From Callaeas wilsoni (lineage: Eukaryota; Chordata; Aves; Passeriformes; Callaeidae), in the NCBI GenBank assembly GCA_013398955.1, contig VWPU01003223.1:558001-622000 (forward strand): 64,000 nt of DNA, read 5' to 3'. Below the pieces are notes generated by a model, which was not told where the DNA came from, did no database searches, and worked only from the letters and a program-made list of their open reading frames with translations. Below, one piece after another: positions 26,501 to 39,200 of the stretch (position 1 is the first letter of the stretch; each line of letters begins with the position of its first letter). Position numbers and translations under genes: made by a program.

Positions 26501-29500
26501 TATTCACAGATGCAAGTTTTAATTTAAAAGCTGAATACAACTGATTACATAAAAATTAATAGGGCAAATTAATTCCAGACGCGAGGTCAAATTTGTGTTC
26601 CAAAGAAAGTAAAAATTGAAATGGTGCAAAACATACATTTACAGAAACAAATGTTTTTAACTAAAAACCACTGATTCCTACAGGAATCAGAAAAAATCTG
26701 GGATTCTGGGTTTTAGGCAATATATACCGGGGAAAAAATAATATAATTAATTTTACTTAGGAGACAAGAAATCCATTTTAAGATAATCTCTTAAGCTGAA
26801 AAATTTCCACCATATATGTCTTTTGCTTTACAGAACCAGATATTCATTGCATCACAGAGAAACATTATACCTCAAAACTTTCCAAAGAAAAAGGGAGGAA
26901 AGGGGCAAATTTTCTCAAAACTGTGAAAAGCTAGTTACACAAGAAACTGCAAATCTTGATGACTATTTCAGTAACAACATTATTTAGTGATTACCAACAG
27001 CATCAACACAAAACAAACCATATGTGGGGCAAGTGCAGGTCAGAAAACACTCACCTTGCGCAGTGCATAGAAGCAGGTGTAGCATATTTCAATAAAGACA
27101 TAACATCAAAGTAACATACCTTTCAAGGCCTGGAATTTTAATTTCACTGTTCAACGGTAAATAATTTGTTCCTGGATGGTAATATTTTCCTTTAGATTCT
27201 TCTAAATAGCTATATTTTTAAAACACGCTTAGACCAGAAAACTACATTTGTTAACTTCAAACATACAGAGTTGTTTACCTTAAGTGGATTACTTTGATAC
27301 TAGGAACATGAGGAGGATTTACATCCTTTTCATCAGTTACATGCTTTGAGGCTAAGCAGATGGCACGCCCCTGCAAGTATAGTATTTTACAGTAATCTAG
27401 GGCAGTTTCTTATTTCTTTTTATAGCTCCATGGGTCACTCCCTAAATCCCATTTAAAAATCGAGGTCCATTATCTGTATTTTAAAATGTGAATGCAAGGT
27501 AATAATCTGCAACCAATAACTATAGAGGATGTAACCGGCATAAAGATTCAAATTACTTTTGTTCACAGCCTAGTGGCAACTTAGACATATCCCAACTAGA
27601 TTTCCAACCCAGGTCTAAAGAGTGTATACATTTTCTTAAGCTTTTGTTTAAATAATGGCAGCATGCAATATCCAAAGGTTCAGACACCACTGTTTCAGAC
27701 ACGTACACCACATAAGTCTTGTTAGAAATGAACCTCCTTAAGCTTAATTACGCTTTTCTTTTTCTTTTTTTAATCAAACAACATGAACTGATTGAAACGG
27801 AAGTGTCATGGAGAGTGTGTCAGCTTCGAAAAAAAAAAATCACTGGAAATTGTTTGGGACCCAAGACAGAACTACCATGCAAAATTAGAGATTATTCAAA
27901 TACCTTTGCTTTCCCTCTTCCAGATGTGGCACTTAAGTCCTAATTTTTTTCATTGCATATCAGATCACTGCCTCCACTACTCCACACTGACTCTTCTTAC
28001 ACGTAACTCTCATATTCTTTCTCACCAAGATATTCTCATTTTGTTTACACTGAACCACAGAAAAAGAGTATTCCTTATGCCTTGACTACCAGCTTTCTTT
28101 TGCTTCAGGAGAGTCACAATTCCCTTCTGGTTGACATTTAACTTATCTACATGAAATAACATCAATAACAGAAAGCAGAAACAGCCTGTTAGTTAGGGCT
28201 CTCATAGCAAAAGGAAGCACAGAAAAGCAGTGACTATGAACATAGATCTCCTACATTACTGAGGAATGTTGAGCAAGTATGAAAAATCAGCCACTGAAGT
28301 TGTGCACTCAAACCTAGGTGCCAATTTTAAACGTTTCATGGTCTTTCAGGAAGACTGAGATCATTGTGATTAAAATTTCCCCCACTAGCCAGCCCAAGAC
28401 AGGCTTTGAAGGTAGAAATATTTATGAAAATGATTTACAGATGTTTCCAAACTTGCTGCCAGCATTCCAACTGAAAGATAGTCTGTGGATCTTTTATCTT
28501 AACATTTTTTTAATGTAATTCTTATACAGTATATGATATGGATGATGGAAAAGAGTAGAAATTCCAATTAGAGTTAATACTTAGTTCTTCAAAATGTCCA
28601 AGAATCTGACCACAATTTAACTGTTAAACTTAGTTTGTTCAGCTAATGAAAGAAAATCCTGTTATATTCTACATATTTTAGACAGCAAGAAACCAACATG
28701 TGTTTTCACCCAAGTCTCAGAAAATCATTTTCTTTTAAGAATGTTGAGGTGACAGTTATTTAATACCAAGAACCTCCCAAGCAGTGCCCAAACTAGGGAG
28801 CCACTGCATAGCTTGAAAGAGCAACTGGGTCCACCACTGCCCAGCATGAACAAACACTATCATCTGAGTCATCTGCTGTTCAGACAAAAATATTCTTTAG
28901 AAAGGCACAGACGAGCAGCTTTCACTATCTGACAATGTTCACAGGCTCTTTCCTGAGAGGTCTCTGAGGCCTCTGCAACTCCAATGCCCTGGGTGTGCCT
29001 GCACAGCCCGATGTGCACCTGCAGCTGTCACAGGAGATTCCTGACATCAGATTCCTGACCTGGCTCTCACACCTGCCAGCGGCACGCTTCAGCTACACCA
29101 GTTACGGCCAGACTACCCACACAAATCCAGTGTTTCTCCTGTGGACCTTCCAAAGCAAAAGCTGGGCTCTGTGGTACAAGAATATCCTCTCCAACCTATT
29201 TCGTTCTCTACTAGCTGCTGCCTCTGTTTCTTACCGGCTTTTCCTGTGCATGTTCTGGCAAATTCTCTGTTGCAATGCCAGGAAAAGTTTATTTTTGTAA
29301 ACTTGCCCCAGACCTCAAAAAAACTCAAGCCGAGACGTTAAAACGGTGTGCCTACAAGACACTGTAGTCTTTAAGGGAAAGCCCTGGTATTTCTGGATTC
29401 CTACAAGCTTTAAAACAGACATAAACACAAAGGTTGTATAGACTAACTATAAGGAAAAACAGCAAACATCAAAAGTTGTGTGACTAAATGAAGTTTTCCA

Positions 29501-32500
29501 CATGTATGCAAAAAACAGGGGGGCATGAGATTCCAGGGTTTCTGGAGTGCTAATTCATCAAAACAGCATAGCAGCTTTAACAAGAGGGCCCCACAAATAC
29601 TGTCCTCATATCGGCTTTGTAGGTCATGCAAGATGCATGAGAATTTTAAAAAATACTCCAAAAGGATTCTCTGGAATGGAAAGGAAACCTTTGAAACATT
29701 CAGCAGCATTTTGAACACAACATTCACTGTACCCCTTGTGGCAATAGTGCAGTGCCTCATCTTCTCCCCTGCTGCCATACCACACAGGGAGGAGAATGAG
29801 TGCGGAAAGGATCACTAGCAGTTTTTCCAAGAATTAAGGTAACTCTAAGTAGAGCTTATCCCACACTGAGTAGCTGTATATCCATTATACATACAACTAA
29901 GTTTTTCTGTTCTTACTTTGTCTAAATGTAAGAGCTTTTAAAAAATTTGGACATTCTGTTTGAAAAACATGCCTTGCAACATCTACAACAGTAGCATTGT
30001 GTGGCCCTCTTTAGTGTTTAGTTGCATAAAGACATGGAAAATGATCGCTAGAACAGATTTTTCAGGCTACTTTCAAGATTATCTGTATTCCCATTAGGCT
30101 CAATTAACCCAAATATGACTATATCTGATTTCAGACTGAGTCAGGCTTTTGTTCCAAATACACTGTTACACTTCCTGACTAGCAACAGGAAACAACTTTA
30201 AAGACTAACATTCAAAAATATCTCCTCCTCAAAAGTTTTTTACCTTTTTCTACATCTCAAGTGAAATGCGCTTTTATGTCTCTCCTTTTTTCTGATGCAA
30301 AGCTCTTCCTCTCCAATAAAGCAAGCTTACTGTGATAGGGCAAACAAGGAACAGCACCAGGATCCCAAAAACTTTAATGTATTGTCACGGCCAACAGAAA
30401 GGCTCTGGTCCAGTTTCAACTTCTAGTTTCTGCATCATGCTATCACCCTAAGAGAGACTATTGAAACTCTACAGCCCAGTCACAAGGGAGAAGTTTTATT
30501 CAGAAGGGCAGGTTTATTTGCAGAGTAGTCAGGCCAAAGCTGAAGTCAGAGTCCCAGAAGTTTTCTCCATGTAGAAACCAGCGCAGATAGGAATAAAATT
30601 CCTATGCCCCTTGGCCTGATAAAGCTTCATGGAGACACCAAGGAAACAAGTGACAGAAGGCCCTTCCCTCAGTTCTTCGGCAGCATCAGCACCAGCATCT
30701 ACTAATCCCCTAACTGGGGTGGCACACTCCTACATCGTGCTTGGAGGACACAAGGCAAGAGGCTGGCACACCTCAGGCTGCCACGGCCCAAAGATGCCGT
30801 GCTTCTTGGAACAAAGACCCAAACTGGAGGCAGAAGTTAAGTCATGCAAAAAAATTCTAAAATGCTCTGTAAATGATTCATTATGTGTAAAGAATCTTAA
30901 CATTATTTCACGTTCACTAAATGAATTATTCTCATCATGACTGTGTACTAGTAAGAAGCAAGACGATGCTAAATTAGCATGATTGAAGCATATCTGAGAC
31001 AAAAATGAGTGATAGCCCTAAACAGAAAGGCAAATTTGGTGCTTGTCACTAAAAGCACAATTGATTGACTTCAGTTTCTGTGTCAGAATCACCATTAGAA
31101 ATTCATTATTCATACCTGTATCATCTAATATTCATAAGCCTACTGGCTGAGCACTTTGGACAGTTTTCAGTGTTTGTTCCTCTAAGGCATTCACATACTG
31201 TCCCATGGGAATCCTGATGTGTCATAAGTTCCCTTGCAGCAATATTTCAACAAATGACAATTCACAGAAGTTGCAGCCATTTTAGCTGGTTTGGAAATCT
31301 GTCAGCTATAGATCATGAAATGTAACAGTCAGTTATTGAGACATCTGATGAGTCTCCTGGTTTTTAAAAACACAGAGAGTCACTGTGGCCTTAGGATACT
31401 TCTCCATGGCTCAATGCCAGCTACAGGCCAGTCAAGTGACTGTCACTTGTAGTGCCTGAGAACAGAAAAATTATGAGTTTCCAGTATTCCACGCCTGATA
31501 TTTCTGAAGTAATTACAATCAAAAGTTCCATGGATGCCTTGACATTTCCTCCTTACTGTAGTATTTTAGTTAGTTGGGTTTTTTCTTGGTGATGGATGAC
31601 TTATATCTGAGCCTCATCTGAGGTTTGCTTTGCTTGTTAGGGAAGTTAAGAGTGAAATACTGTGGGTCATTATTCAAATTTCAAAAAATAGGTTCTACTC
31701 TTCAACTCTGAACTTCAGCTTCACATTGGCAAATTTCTCTGGCTTTGTAATAATTTCTTACTTACTCACTGTGAAGACACAGTATGCGATATACATTAAA
31801 AAAAAACAGATATAGCTGGTAGTCACTACTCCATGTGCCACTGACAACCATAAAAAGTAAAAGCTTAGAATTCACAGGCCTGGTACAAAGTACTGTTTCA
31901 CATTGTAAACAGTGCACCATCTTAATGACTTAGACAACCACTGCCTTCTACTTTGCCTTTTATAATACACGTAGACGTAGGCCTCTACGCGTCCTAACCC
32001 AACTTGACAGAAATGCAAATAGACACATAAAATGTGAAACAAAAATTAGTGATTCAAATTTGGAAAACAACTTGTGGATTTTCTTGTTAAAAGGTCAAGC
32101 AGTGAACAACTGCTTAAATTGCCAGCAGATGATGCAACTTGAAATCCAGAACAAAACTGACTTACATAAGTGATATTAATCCAATTGTGCAATACCCCAA
32201 ACTAAACTAGGCACTTTTGTCTTGCTAAGTACAGTTTAGAAATAAACAGTCTAAACATGCAATTTCTGCTGGACCAAGCACACCCAAGAATTCATAACAT
32301 CAGCTAGAAGCTAACAGAGTTCCACTTAAAATGCTATGATTTACACTAGGGATTTTGAGTAAATTTAATTAGTTTCCTACATTTCAGCAAAGTATATTAA
32401 CAGCAAATGAATTCTCTCAGCATAAACAATGAAACAATGAAGAACAAATGAGTTAAGCCATCTTCATAAATCAATTCATGCTAAAATATGTGCTAATCCC

Positions 32501-32970
32501 AATCTGCACTCCAGCTAGATATTACCATGTGTGTACATTCAGCAATTTTAATTTCAATTCCCTGCATAGAACAGAAAAGAGCAGCAAACCAAGACCACTG
32601 TCACCATCCACATTTGCTCTTGCAGCATCTCATCTGTAAGGAAAAAATGGCAGAGTTGCCCCAAACAACTGGATCTTCTAAAATGCTAAGCTTAATCCTT
32701 TTGCATGACTCACTTGCTGTAAGACACTGATTGAACATGTGCAGCCCTCATGCTAGTGAGGAAAAATAGGAGAGGAAAATCTTTTTTCCAGATTTACGGA
32801 GTACAACAACTTTATAAGTTTTCCATTTACTTTTAAAATAAAATAGAATCATGTGGAATTACTAATAGTTTGGTTCTCTCAAGGGAAGGAAGCTGATCAG
32901 AACATGCTTGAGGCGCTCGCTCAAAGTTCACTCCACTTTTTAAAATCAAGATCTCAGGATCTCTCACTGG

Positions 32971-32985
32971 ATTGGATTGGATTGG
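32971..32985 (-). repeat. Tandem ATTGG/CCAAT repeat
   Basis: Three ATTGG units lie in a row, which read as three head-to-tail CCAAT pentamers on the minus strand, the strand of KIF26B. Confidence 0.95.
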
Positions 32986-33882
32986 AAATGCTATAATAAT
33001 GGCTTATTCTCCTGTTATTTCATTACTTTCACAACTCTTCCCAAGTCAATCTTCTAATTAATAAAAAGCATTAAAAGACAAGGATTATTTCAATGTCTTT
33101 TGTTACATAAGGATTCAACTGGGCTAAAGAGATTATGTTCTGCAGAGAGCATATTTCTGTGCAAAAAAAAAAAAACTTTGTTGGTGATAATTGATATTTC
33201 ACTTATTAGCTGATATGCCCATTTAACAAAACATTTTACTAACAAATTAATCAAGAAAGCCGTAAGATTTTTTAAATGAATCTTTATCTCATAGACATTT
33301 TTTAATGATGTCTGCATATTCAATATAAAGCATGTTCCAAGGCTGAATTTAGACCCTCAGGTCAATTGAGTGGAATGATGTGAACTGAAGCTGAAATCAG
33401 AAACCTTAACTTTTCAATTTGAAAGTGCAATCTTGATGATTTCCCTAGATGGAAGTAAAATTCAACAAAGAAGTCTGAAGATTGCCATCAAACTGAACTA
33501 GCCGTCTCCAGTTAGCTCTATAGTTAATTGTCTGTCTCAGAAAATTACTTGTATCCCTTCTCATTCAGGGATACACTCTTCTAAAAATGTCACAAAGTCA
33601 AGTGCTATTCTCAGAGTGCAATCACATTTTAACCCAAATCAAGCATTAAAGAGATATTTTACAGAAGAGGGTAGAAGTATCATCCCATTTTTCAGATAAA
33701 TGCATGGAGGTGGATTAAACAACATTTTCATGGTAATTCCTGCAAGTCTGTGATAGATCTGTATCTACAGCCATGTTCTGACGTGTGCTGTAGCCTGTCA
33801 ACCCCACTTCTTCGCTACAGAACTGTCTCCTTTGAAAGAAATTATGTGTCCAGCAAAGGAAAATCTGAGAAATCTCTCTTAC

Positions 33883-34049
33883 CTGGCAAAAAATGATGCT
33901 GCCACCGAGGTGCCTGTGGATACTTCACTGGCAACATAAGTGCTCTGGGAAGCAGGGAAGCTGTACAGGGAGGGTTTATCTGCATTGTAGCGGTTCAATG
34001 CTGCTTCAGTCAGGCCCTCTCGACTAGTCTCTGTCATAAGCTGAGATAT
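33883..34049 (-). CDS. KIF26B: KIF26B internal coding exon B (55 codons plus 2 nt)
   Basis: This is the next coding exon of KIF26B. On the minus strand a pyrimidine-rich acceptor (CTTTTCTGTCTTCAG) precedes ATATCTCAG, read as [20 protein letters not shown]. The exon ends ASFFA plus AG of a split Arg codon, at a CAG|GTAAGAG donor (intron from 33882 downward). Its 167 bp enter in phase 0, matching exon A, and leave in phase 2. The junction YPYQ|ISQLM matches the protein order I know for vertebrate KIF26B. The segment is Ser/Thr/Ala-rich and in the family lies between the N-terminal CxxC region and the motor-like domain; no catalytic motif is expected or seen. The following family segment, which starts with a Lys-rich stretch, was not found at lower coordinates, so the next exon is probably beyond base 1. 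Confidence 0.95.
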
Positions 34050-36245
34050 CTGAAGACAGAAAAGAAACAGAAGTATCATCAGCTAAAGCTCGCTGGCTGA
34101 CCCCTCCTAATCCAGCAATGCCTCCAGACTGCAGAAGGAGTAAGAGAGAGGCATTTCATTCACTGCCTCTTTGCTGCTCTGTGAACAAGATTATCGCTGC
34201 TTTCATGCTAAACTACAGTACTTAAGCTCAGCTCTAACCTTGTCTGCATTAAAACTAATGGGATTAATTTATCCCATCGCTAAAAATGTCGATAATGTAT
34301 ACGGTTTTCCATCCATACAGAAACGAAAGAGTAAACCATAATCCTTGCTTGGTCTTACCTCAAGATACAAGAAAGACAGCTTAGTTTTGTGCAAAATATG
34401 CGTATTTTACTTCGGGGGAAAAAATTAAAATAACAACAGTTTTGTATTTGTAAAATAACACCTCTCTAGTGTATTAAGCATTTTTGTTGACCTTTCTCCA
34501 GCAAACTCAACATTCAGCATAGGAAGGAGTTCTTTGGGATCTTGGACAATTTATCATCTCTCTGCAAAATTGGGATCATTACTATTCACTTTCATTGCCT
34601 TTCTTAAAAGGTTTTAAACATCATGAGATTTCACTCTTCTGATGGCCCACCTAACATTTTTTCCTGTTAGGAAGTCTCATCTCAGCCTTTCATTGTCTGA
34701 AAAGAATTGGAGTTTCATCAGACTCAATTCAGCTCTCCTCAAATCAACTGAAAGATCTTTGACTTCAGAGAAAGCTGGGTCAGATCTACTGAAGCAACTC
34801 CTCAATACTTCAAATTCAGTTTCTTGACTTCTTCTGCATGAATTTACAATGATATAATGGCATCTCCCATACTTCACGCAATTCCTAACAAATTCCCTTT
34901 CCTCCTTCCCTCATTTCCACCACAAATAACTTCTGTTCACCAATGCATGTCACAAAATTGCAACATATGCCTAAAAAGAACCCTCCCAGGTTATTGCTAG
35001 CAATCATCCACGACATAGTTTCCTTCCCCCTGGAAAAAGTTTCCAAGAGGCAGTCTCTCACCGGTTCCATTTCATACCTCTACTCATCACCACAAAAACA
35101 ACACAACATCTTTGTGAGGCACATCACAAAAAGTATTTGAAATCATCCTGAAGTTCTTTTTCCACTTAGGCTTGCTTTATTCCACCTGTTAAACATTTCA
35201 GTAATTAAAAGCAAAGCTGAAGAAGAGATTTGTATTTATGAGGGAAAAAAAGACATGATATGGCAACATTTTTAGGCCAACTGTCACACAACCTCTGTTT
35301 CTCTCATAGAGAATTGCTATCCATTCTGCTAAAGCTGAGAAGATAATCTAAGTGTTTATCCTTATTTTACATACTTTTAGACCACTCAACTGCAATACCT
35401 CAAAAACAAGAATGCTAAACCAGTGTCTCTGTTTTTATGAGGAAGCAGTACAATTGCTGAAAGTGTCCCCATCATGTTAATCCCATGCTGGGCCATTCCA
35501 GTTTACAGGATTCACTACACTGAATGAGCAGTGCTCTCGGAAGACTGTAGCTGAAATCCTGGTCTTAAATCATCTCATACTACTGGCAGAATGCAGGAAT
35601 TTAGGCTGTCTGCCAGGATACCTCCTTACATGTCCAGCATGCAGGTAGATAGTTCTTCAGTGTCCTGCTACCCTATGTATGTCCACCTGGGGCATCCAAC
35701 ATACTTGAATTCACTAAACATTATTTTCTTAAATATTACATAATACTTTATAACTCAGTTATTTATCTTTGCAATGAACTAACACAAGATTCTGCTCTGT
35801 TCCCTTAAATTATCCTGAAACCAAATTCCCACCTTCCACATTGGGAACTGCTGAACAGACAGCTCTCCCTTCAGAGAAGAGTGCACATATAAACCTAGCC
35901 TCATCTTAGTTCATCCAATTCAAATATATGTAATCAGGATGGATCATCATTAATTAATTACCATTGCTGACCACGTCACTAGGAAGTGCTACTCCCGTGG
36001 CAAATGGACAGCAGTTAAGAAGTTGGTGAGTTGACTTATCTCAACTGCAATCATAACCTCCCCATCTTCTGCCAAATAAAGATTTGCAGCTCCAAATATG
36101 AATTTCCACAACCAGTGCAATACACTTCTATTGGTGTCAGCAGACCCCCTGAAGTTGTGGGATGGTGAGGCTTGAGAGAGGCATTTCAGGCAATTGCAAA
36201 ACAGGAAAGTATTTGCATGTCTTGGCATTTGGGACAACATAAAAG

Positions 36246-36267
36246 CCATGTCACATTGGTGACATGG
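36246..36267. repeat. Short hairpin-forming inverted repeat
   Basis: CCATGTCAC, then ATTG, then GTGACATGG: 9-bp perfect arms with a 4-base loop. One G:T mismatch outward, two further A:T pairs could extend the stem. Confidence 0.9.
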
Positions 36268-39200
36268 TTTCTGCAATCGTAGAGACTTTCCAATGATCCT
36301 TGTCCACGTCCATAGGTCTAACACAAACTGCACAAAGCAATAAAATGCCTCAAACTGATCGTGCACATTGCCTGAAAAGTATTATTCTCAAGCTTCCTAG
36401 AAAAACTCGTTCTTAAACACAAGCACTCCAAAATAATCCCTTACCAAAGAGATATGAGATTCCTTTAGAAAGATATAAATATAAACCGCTGCCCCTCACC
36501 CATGCACTCAGAGATAGATATTAGTCAGCAAATAGAATGCTAATGCATTTTAATAAATGGGGATGAAGATCTTATAAAGCCTGTTATTTAGGTCACATTT
36601 TCTTATTGTAAACTACAAAGGAAATGAAGAAGAAGGTGGAAATAATCAAACATATTTACAAACTCTGTATCTGTGCAGTACCACGAACAGAACAGAGAGA
36701 AGTGAGAAAAATAATACTTATTTTAGTAATGGCATATATTATGGGTAGATGCAGAATGGGGTTGTTCTGTATAATAGAACAAATAGGTTGTAGGGGTTTC
36801 AGTAATATTGCTGTTTTATCACGTGTCCTACACAACATTCCAAGTACTACAGGGACGGTCAGCTGCTCAAACTGCAAGCTCTGAAACATCAGTATGGTAC
36901 TGACCACCAGTGCCTGCTGCACAGGCAGCAGCTCTCCTTCCTGTTCGATCACACCACCTGCTTTGTTGCAGAAAACAAGGAGTTACTGTTCACACTGACA
37001 TATCATCTGCAAAAAGCAGCATCCCTGAGTGCCCTCCTAGAGATGCCCTGGACGGACACTCCTAAAACAGCATGCTGGGCTTGTTAAGCACCCTCTTGAT
37101 CCTGAGGGTCCAGCAACATTGCCTGGTTTCCTTACTGATGCTGGCACACTTCCTAGGCAAAAAATCTGTTTCTTAGCAGGAATTCACTCAGAACTAAATT
37201 CCAAATGTACATAATGTCTATCCTTGCGCTCCATTGATTTACTCCCTTCCTCAGCAGGGACACTTCTTAGTCAAGAGTGTATTACAGGGATACCAAAATG
37301 GAAACATACCTAAGACATAGAAAAATCAAGATACAATAAGAACTGGCCTAGCCATAGTTCAGGATCTCCTAACCTAGAAATTATCTCCACTTTTAGCACT
37401 TTTTACTTTCTGCCATTTTGGGATTTTTTCTACAGTGAAATGTCTCCAGAAGCAATGAAAGCTGAAATATTAACCTGAATTTCAGACACTCTCTAATTCC
37501 TAATCTGGGAAGCCTGCAACATTATGTTACACAGGTAAAGGCCGTAGAAGTATCTTGTGATACTGCAGCACTCATAACCTCTAATAGGTTTTGTCTGAAT
37601 GAGTTCAAGTCACTCTGTTGCTATCTTTTCCTTACATCCTTTTGGTCATGCAGTCAGTGGAAATTAAAGGGAAAGACGGTCCTATGACAAATTCTGTGCC
37701 ATGCTGTGAACCTTTTATGCATCCAGTACTTCCTAGAGTATTGTTTATACTGCACAAGTTTGTACATGTGGGTCGATCTGCAGGCTGAGCACCTCACTAG
37801 ACACCAAGATGTGTGCCCACAGTATTTGACTAATAAATCCTCGTTTATTCCCAGAGTCCAATACATACACATAAAGCAGGGGGTAGAAAGGAGCCCCTTT
37901 TTCTCTTCTGGCCTTGCTTTCTGAAGTTCACGCATACACAAACTTGAGTAAATCACCCAGGATACACCATGCATTTAAGGAAAAATACTCATAGAACAGA
38001 CATTTCCAAAGCTCTCGAAGAATTTCTTTTTTTCCCTATCCCAGTTCAAAAGACACAGTTGAAAATTACAGTTTGAGCATTAACAAACTCAGCTGGTTTT
38101 TGGGGGTTTCTTTTACCTTTCTCTTTTTCCACACTAATGTATGCCTGGCAAACACAGTTCATGTAAATATGCCTCTTTGGTGTCACCATCTCTCTTAGTA
38201 GATGGTGTTTCTGTACTTAAGGGGGAAAAGACTTGATTCCTAAATTCTCTTTCTTTTCTCTTCTGTGAGTACCCATGTAGCATATACATGAGGTTTAAGA
38301 TCAGTTAATAGGACATATTTTAAGAAATTCCTTTATAGAATTGTTGGCAGTACATCACCGCCTGGATAAGCAACAAAAAGACAAAGCATGAAACAACGCA
38401 ATCTTTCATGCCTCAATAAAAGCCTTTTAAGTGCACATGGAATAAGACAGATGTCCCTCCCAAGGCTCCATTTTTTTCTTCTGTCTCATCATTGCAAGGC
38501 AACCATTAACCTCCTCTTTCACTGCTTTCTGACACTATACAGCGAGAGCTGGAGATAAATCATGATTTAAATCCTGTACTTCACAGGAAAAAGACAGCTC
38601 TGCAGTTAAACCACAGGTGTCAGCCAGGCTAGAATCTCTTCCCATTCCAATTACAGAGTCTCTCTGTGCATAAGATTTGCCATCATGCAGTATGAGGTTA
38701 ATTATATTTACATAAGGGCGTTTTACAGCCAAGCTCATTAATGTTTCTAAAGCTCCTAACTGAGGACTCTGAACCAAAATTACCTTACAAATGAAAGTTA
38801 GCATTTATGAAAGACGTGAAATATCTATTGCTCTGGAGGTAGTGAAGCATTCAGGAATATCCCCACAATCTAGGTAACAACAGTAACTGATGAATGAACA
38901 GGATGCACAGAAATGTGTGAAATATATCCATATCTGAAGCTAAATTCAAAATGTAAATCTGTGTTAAAGTTCGCTATAAAGCAATTCTCAGTGTCCAGAT
39001 TTCCTAACCTCAGGAGAGAAGCTCACTAGCAAGAAGAAACTGAAGGTAGAAAGCTCTCTTTCATAAACACACGTACACTCATGAATGACTTCTTTGGCAA
39101 ATCGCTCTTTATTCAGAGCAGTACTAAATTTTCTGCCCAATAAATACTGACTAAATTGCTTCCTGGGTTATTTTAGACAATAAATGTCTACATTAACCAA

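Larger units (their letters stand above)
1..33882 (-). other. KIF26B: KIF26B intron downstream of exon B (partial, at least 33.9 kb)
   Basis: This is non-coding sequence 3' of exon B on the gene's strand, continuing beyond base 1. I read the minus strand for the Lys-rich segment and motor-domain start that follow exon B in the family and did not see them. Contents include a CR1 3' end (about 18280-18714, plus), a decayed CR1 piece (about 22340-22700, minus), a perfect palindrome (11285-11308), short tandem duplications (3811-3846, 19236-19278), homopolymer runs (13613-13628, 23550-23567) and a GC-rich block (about 17380-17720). Open frames of 60-131 codons here have no recognisable family. 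Confidence 0.8.

Noticed and set aside
29443..29818. Overlapping open frames of about 97-111 codons on both strands
   Set aside because: Both strands are open by chance; no family motif and no consistent start or splice signals.
1..33882. KIF26B motor-domain exon (the Lys-rich segment and P-loop region following exon B)
   Set aside because: I read the minus strand for the expected protein segments and saw none. Absence by eye is not proof, but nothing can be supported.
37654..37974. 106-codon minus-strand frame and an AATAAATCC motif near 37831, considered as LTR or gene remnants
   Set aside because: No LTR boundaries, primer-binding site, retroviral motif or protein family could be recognised.
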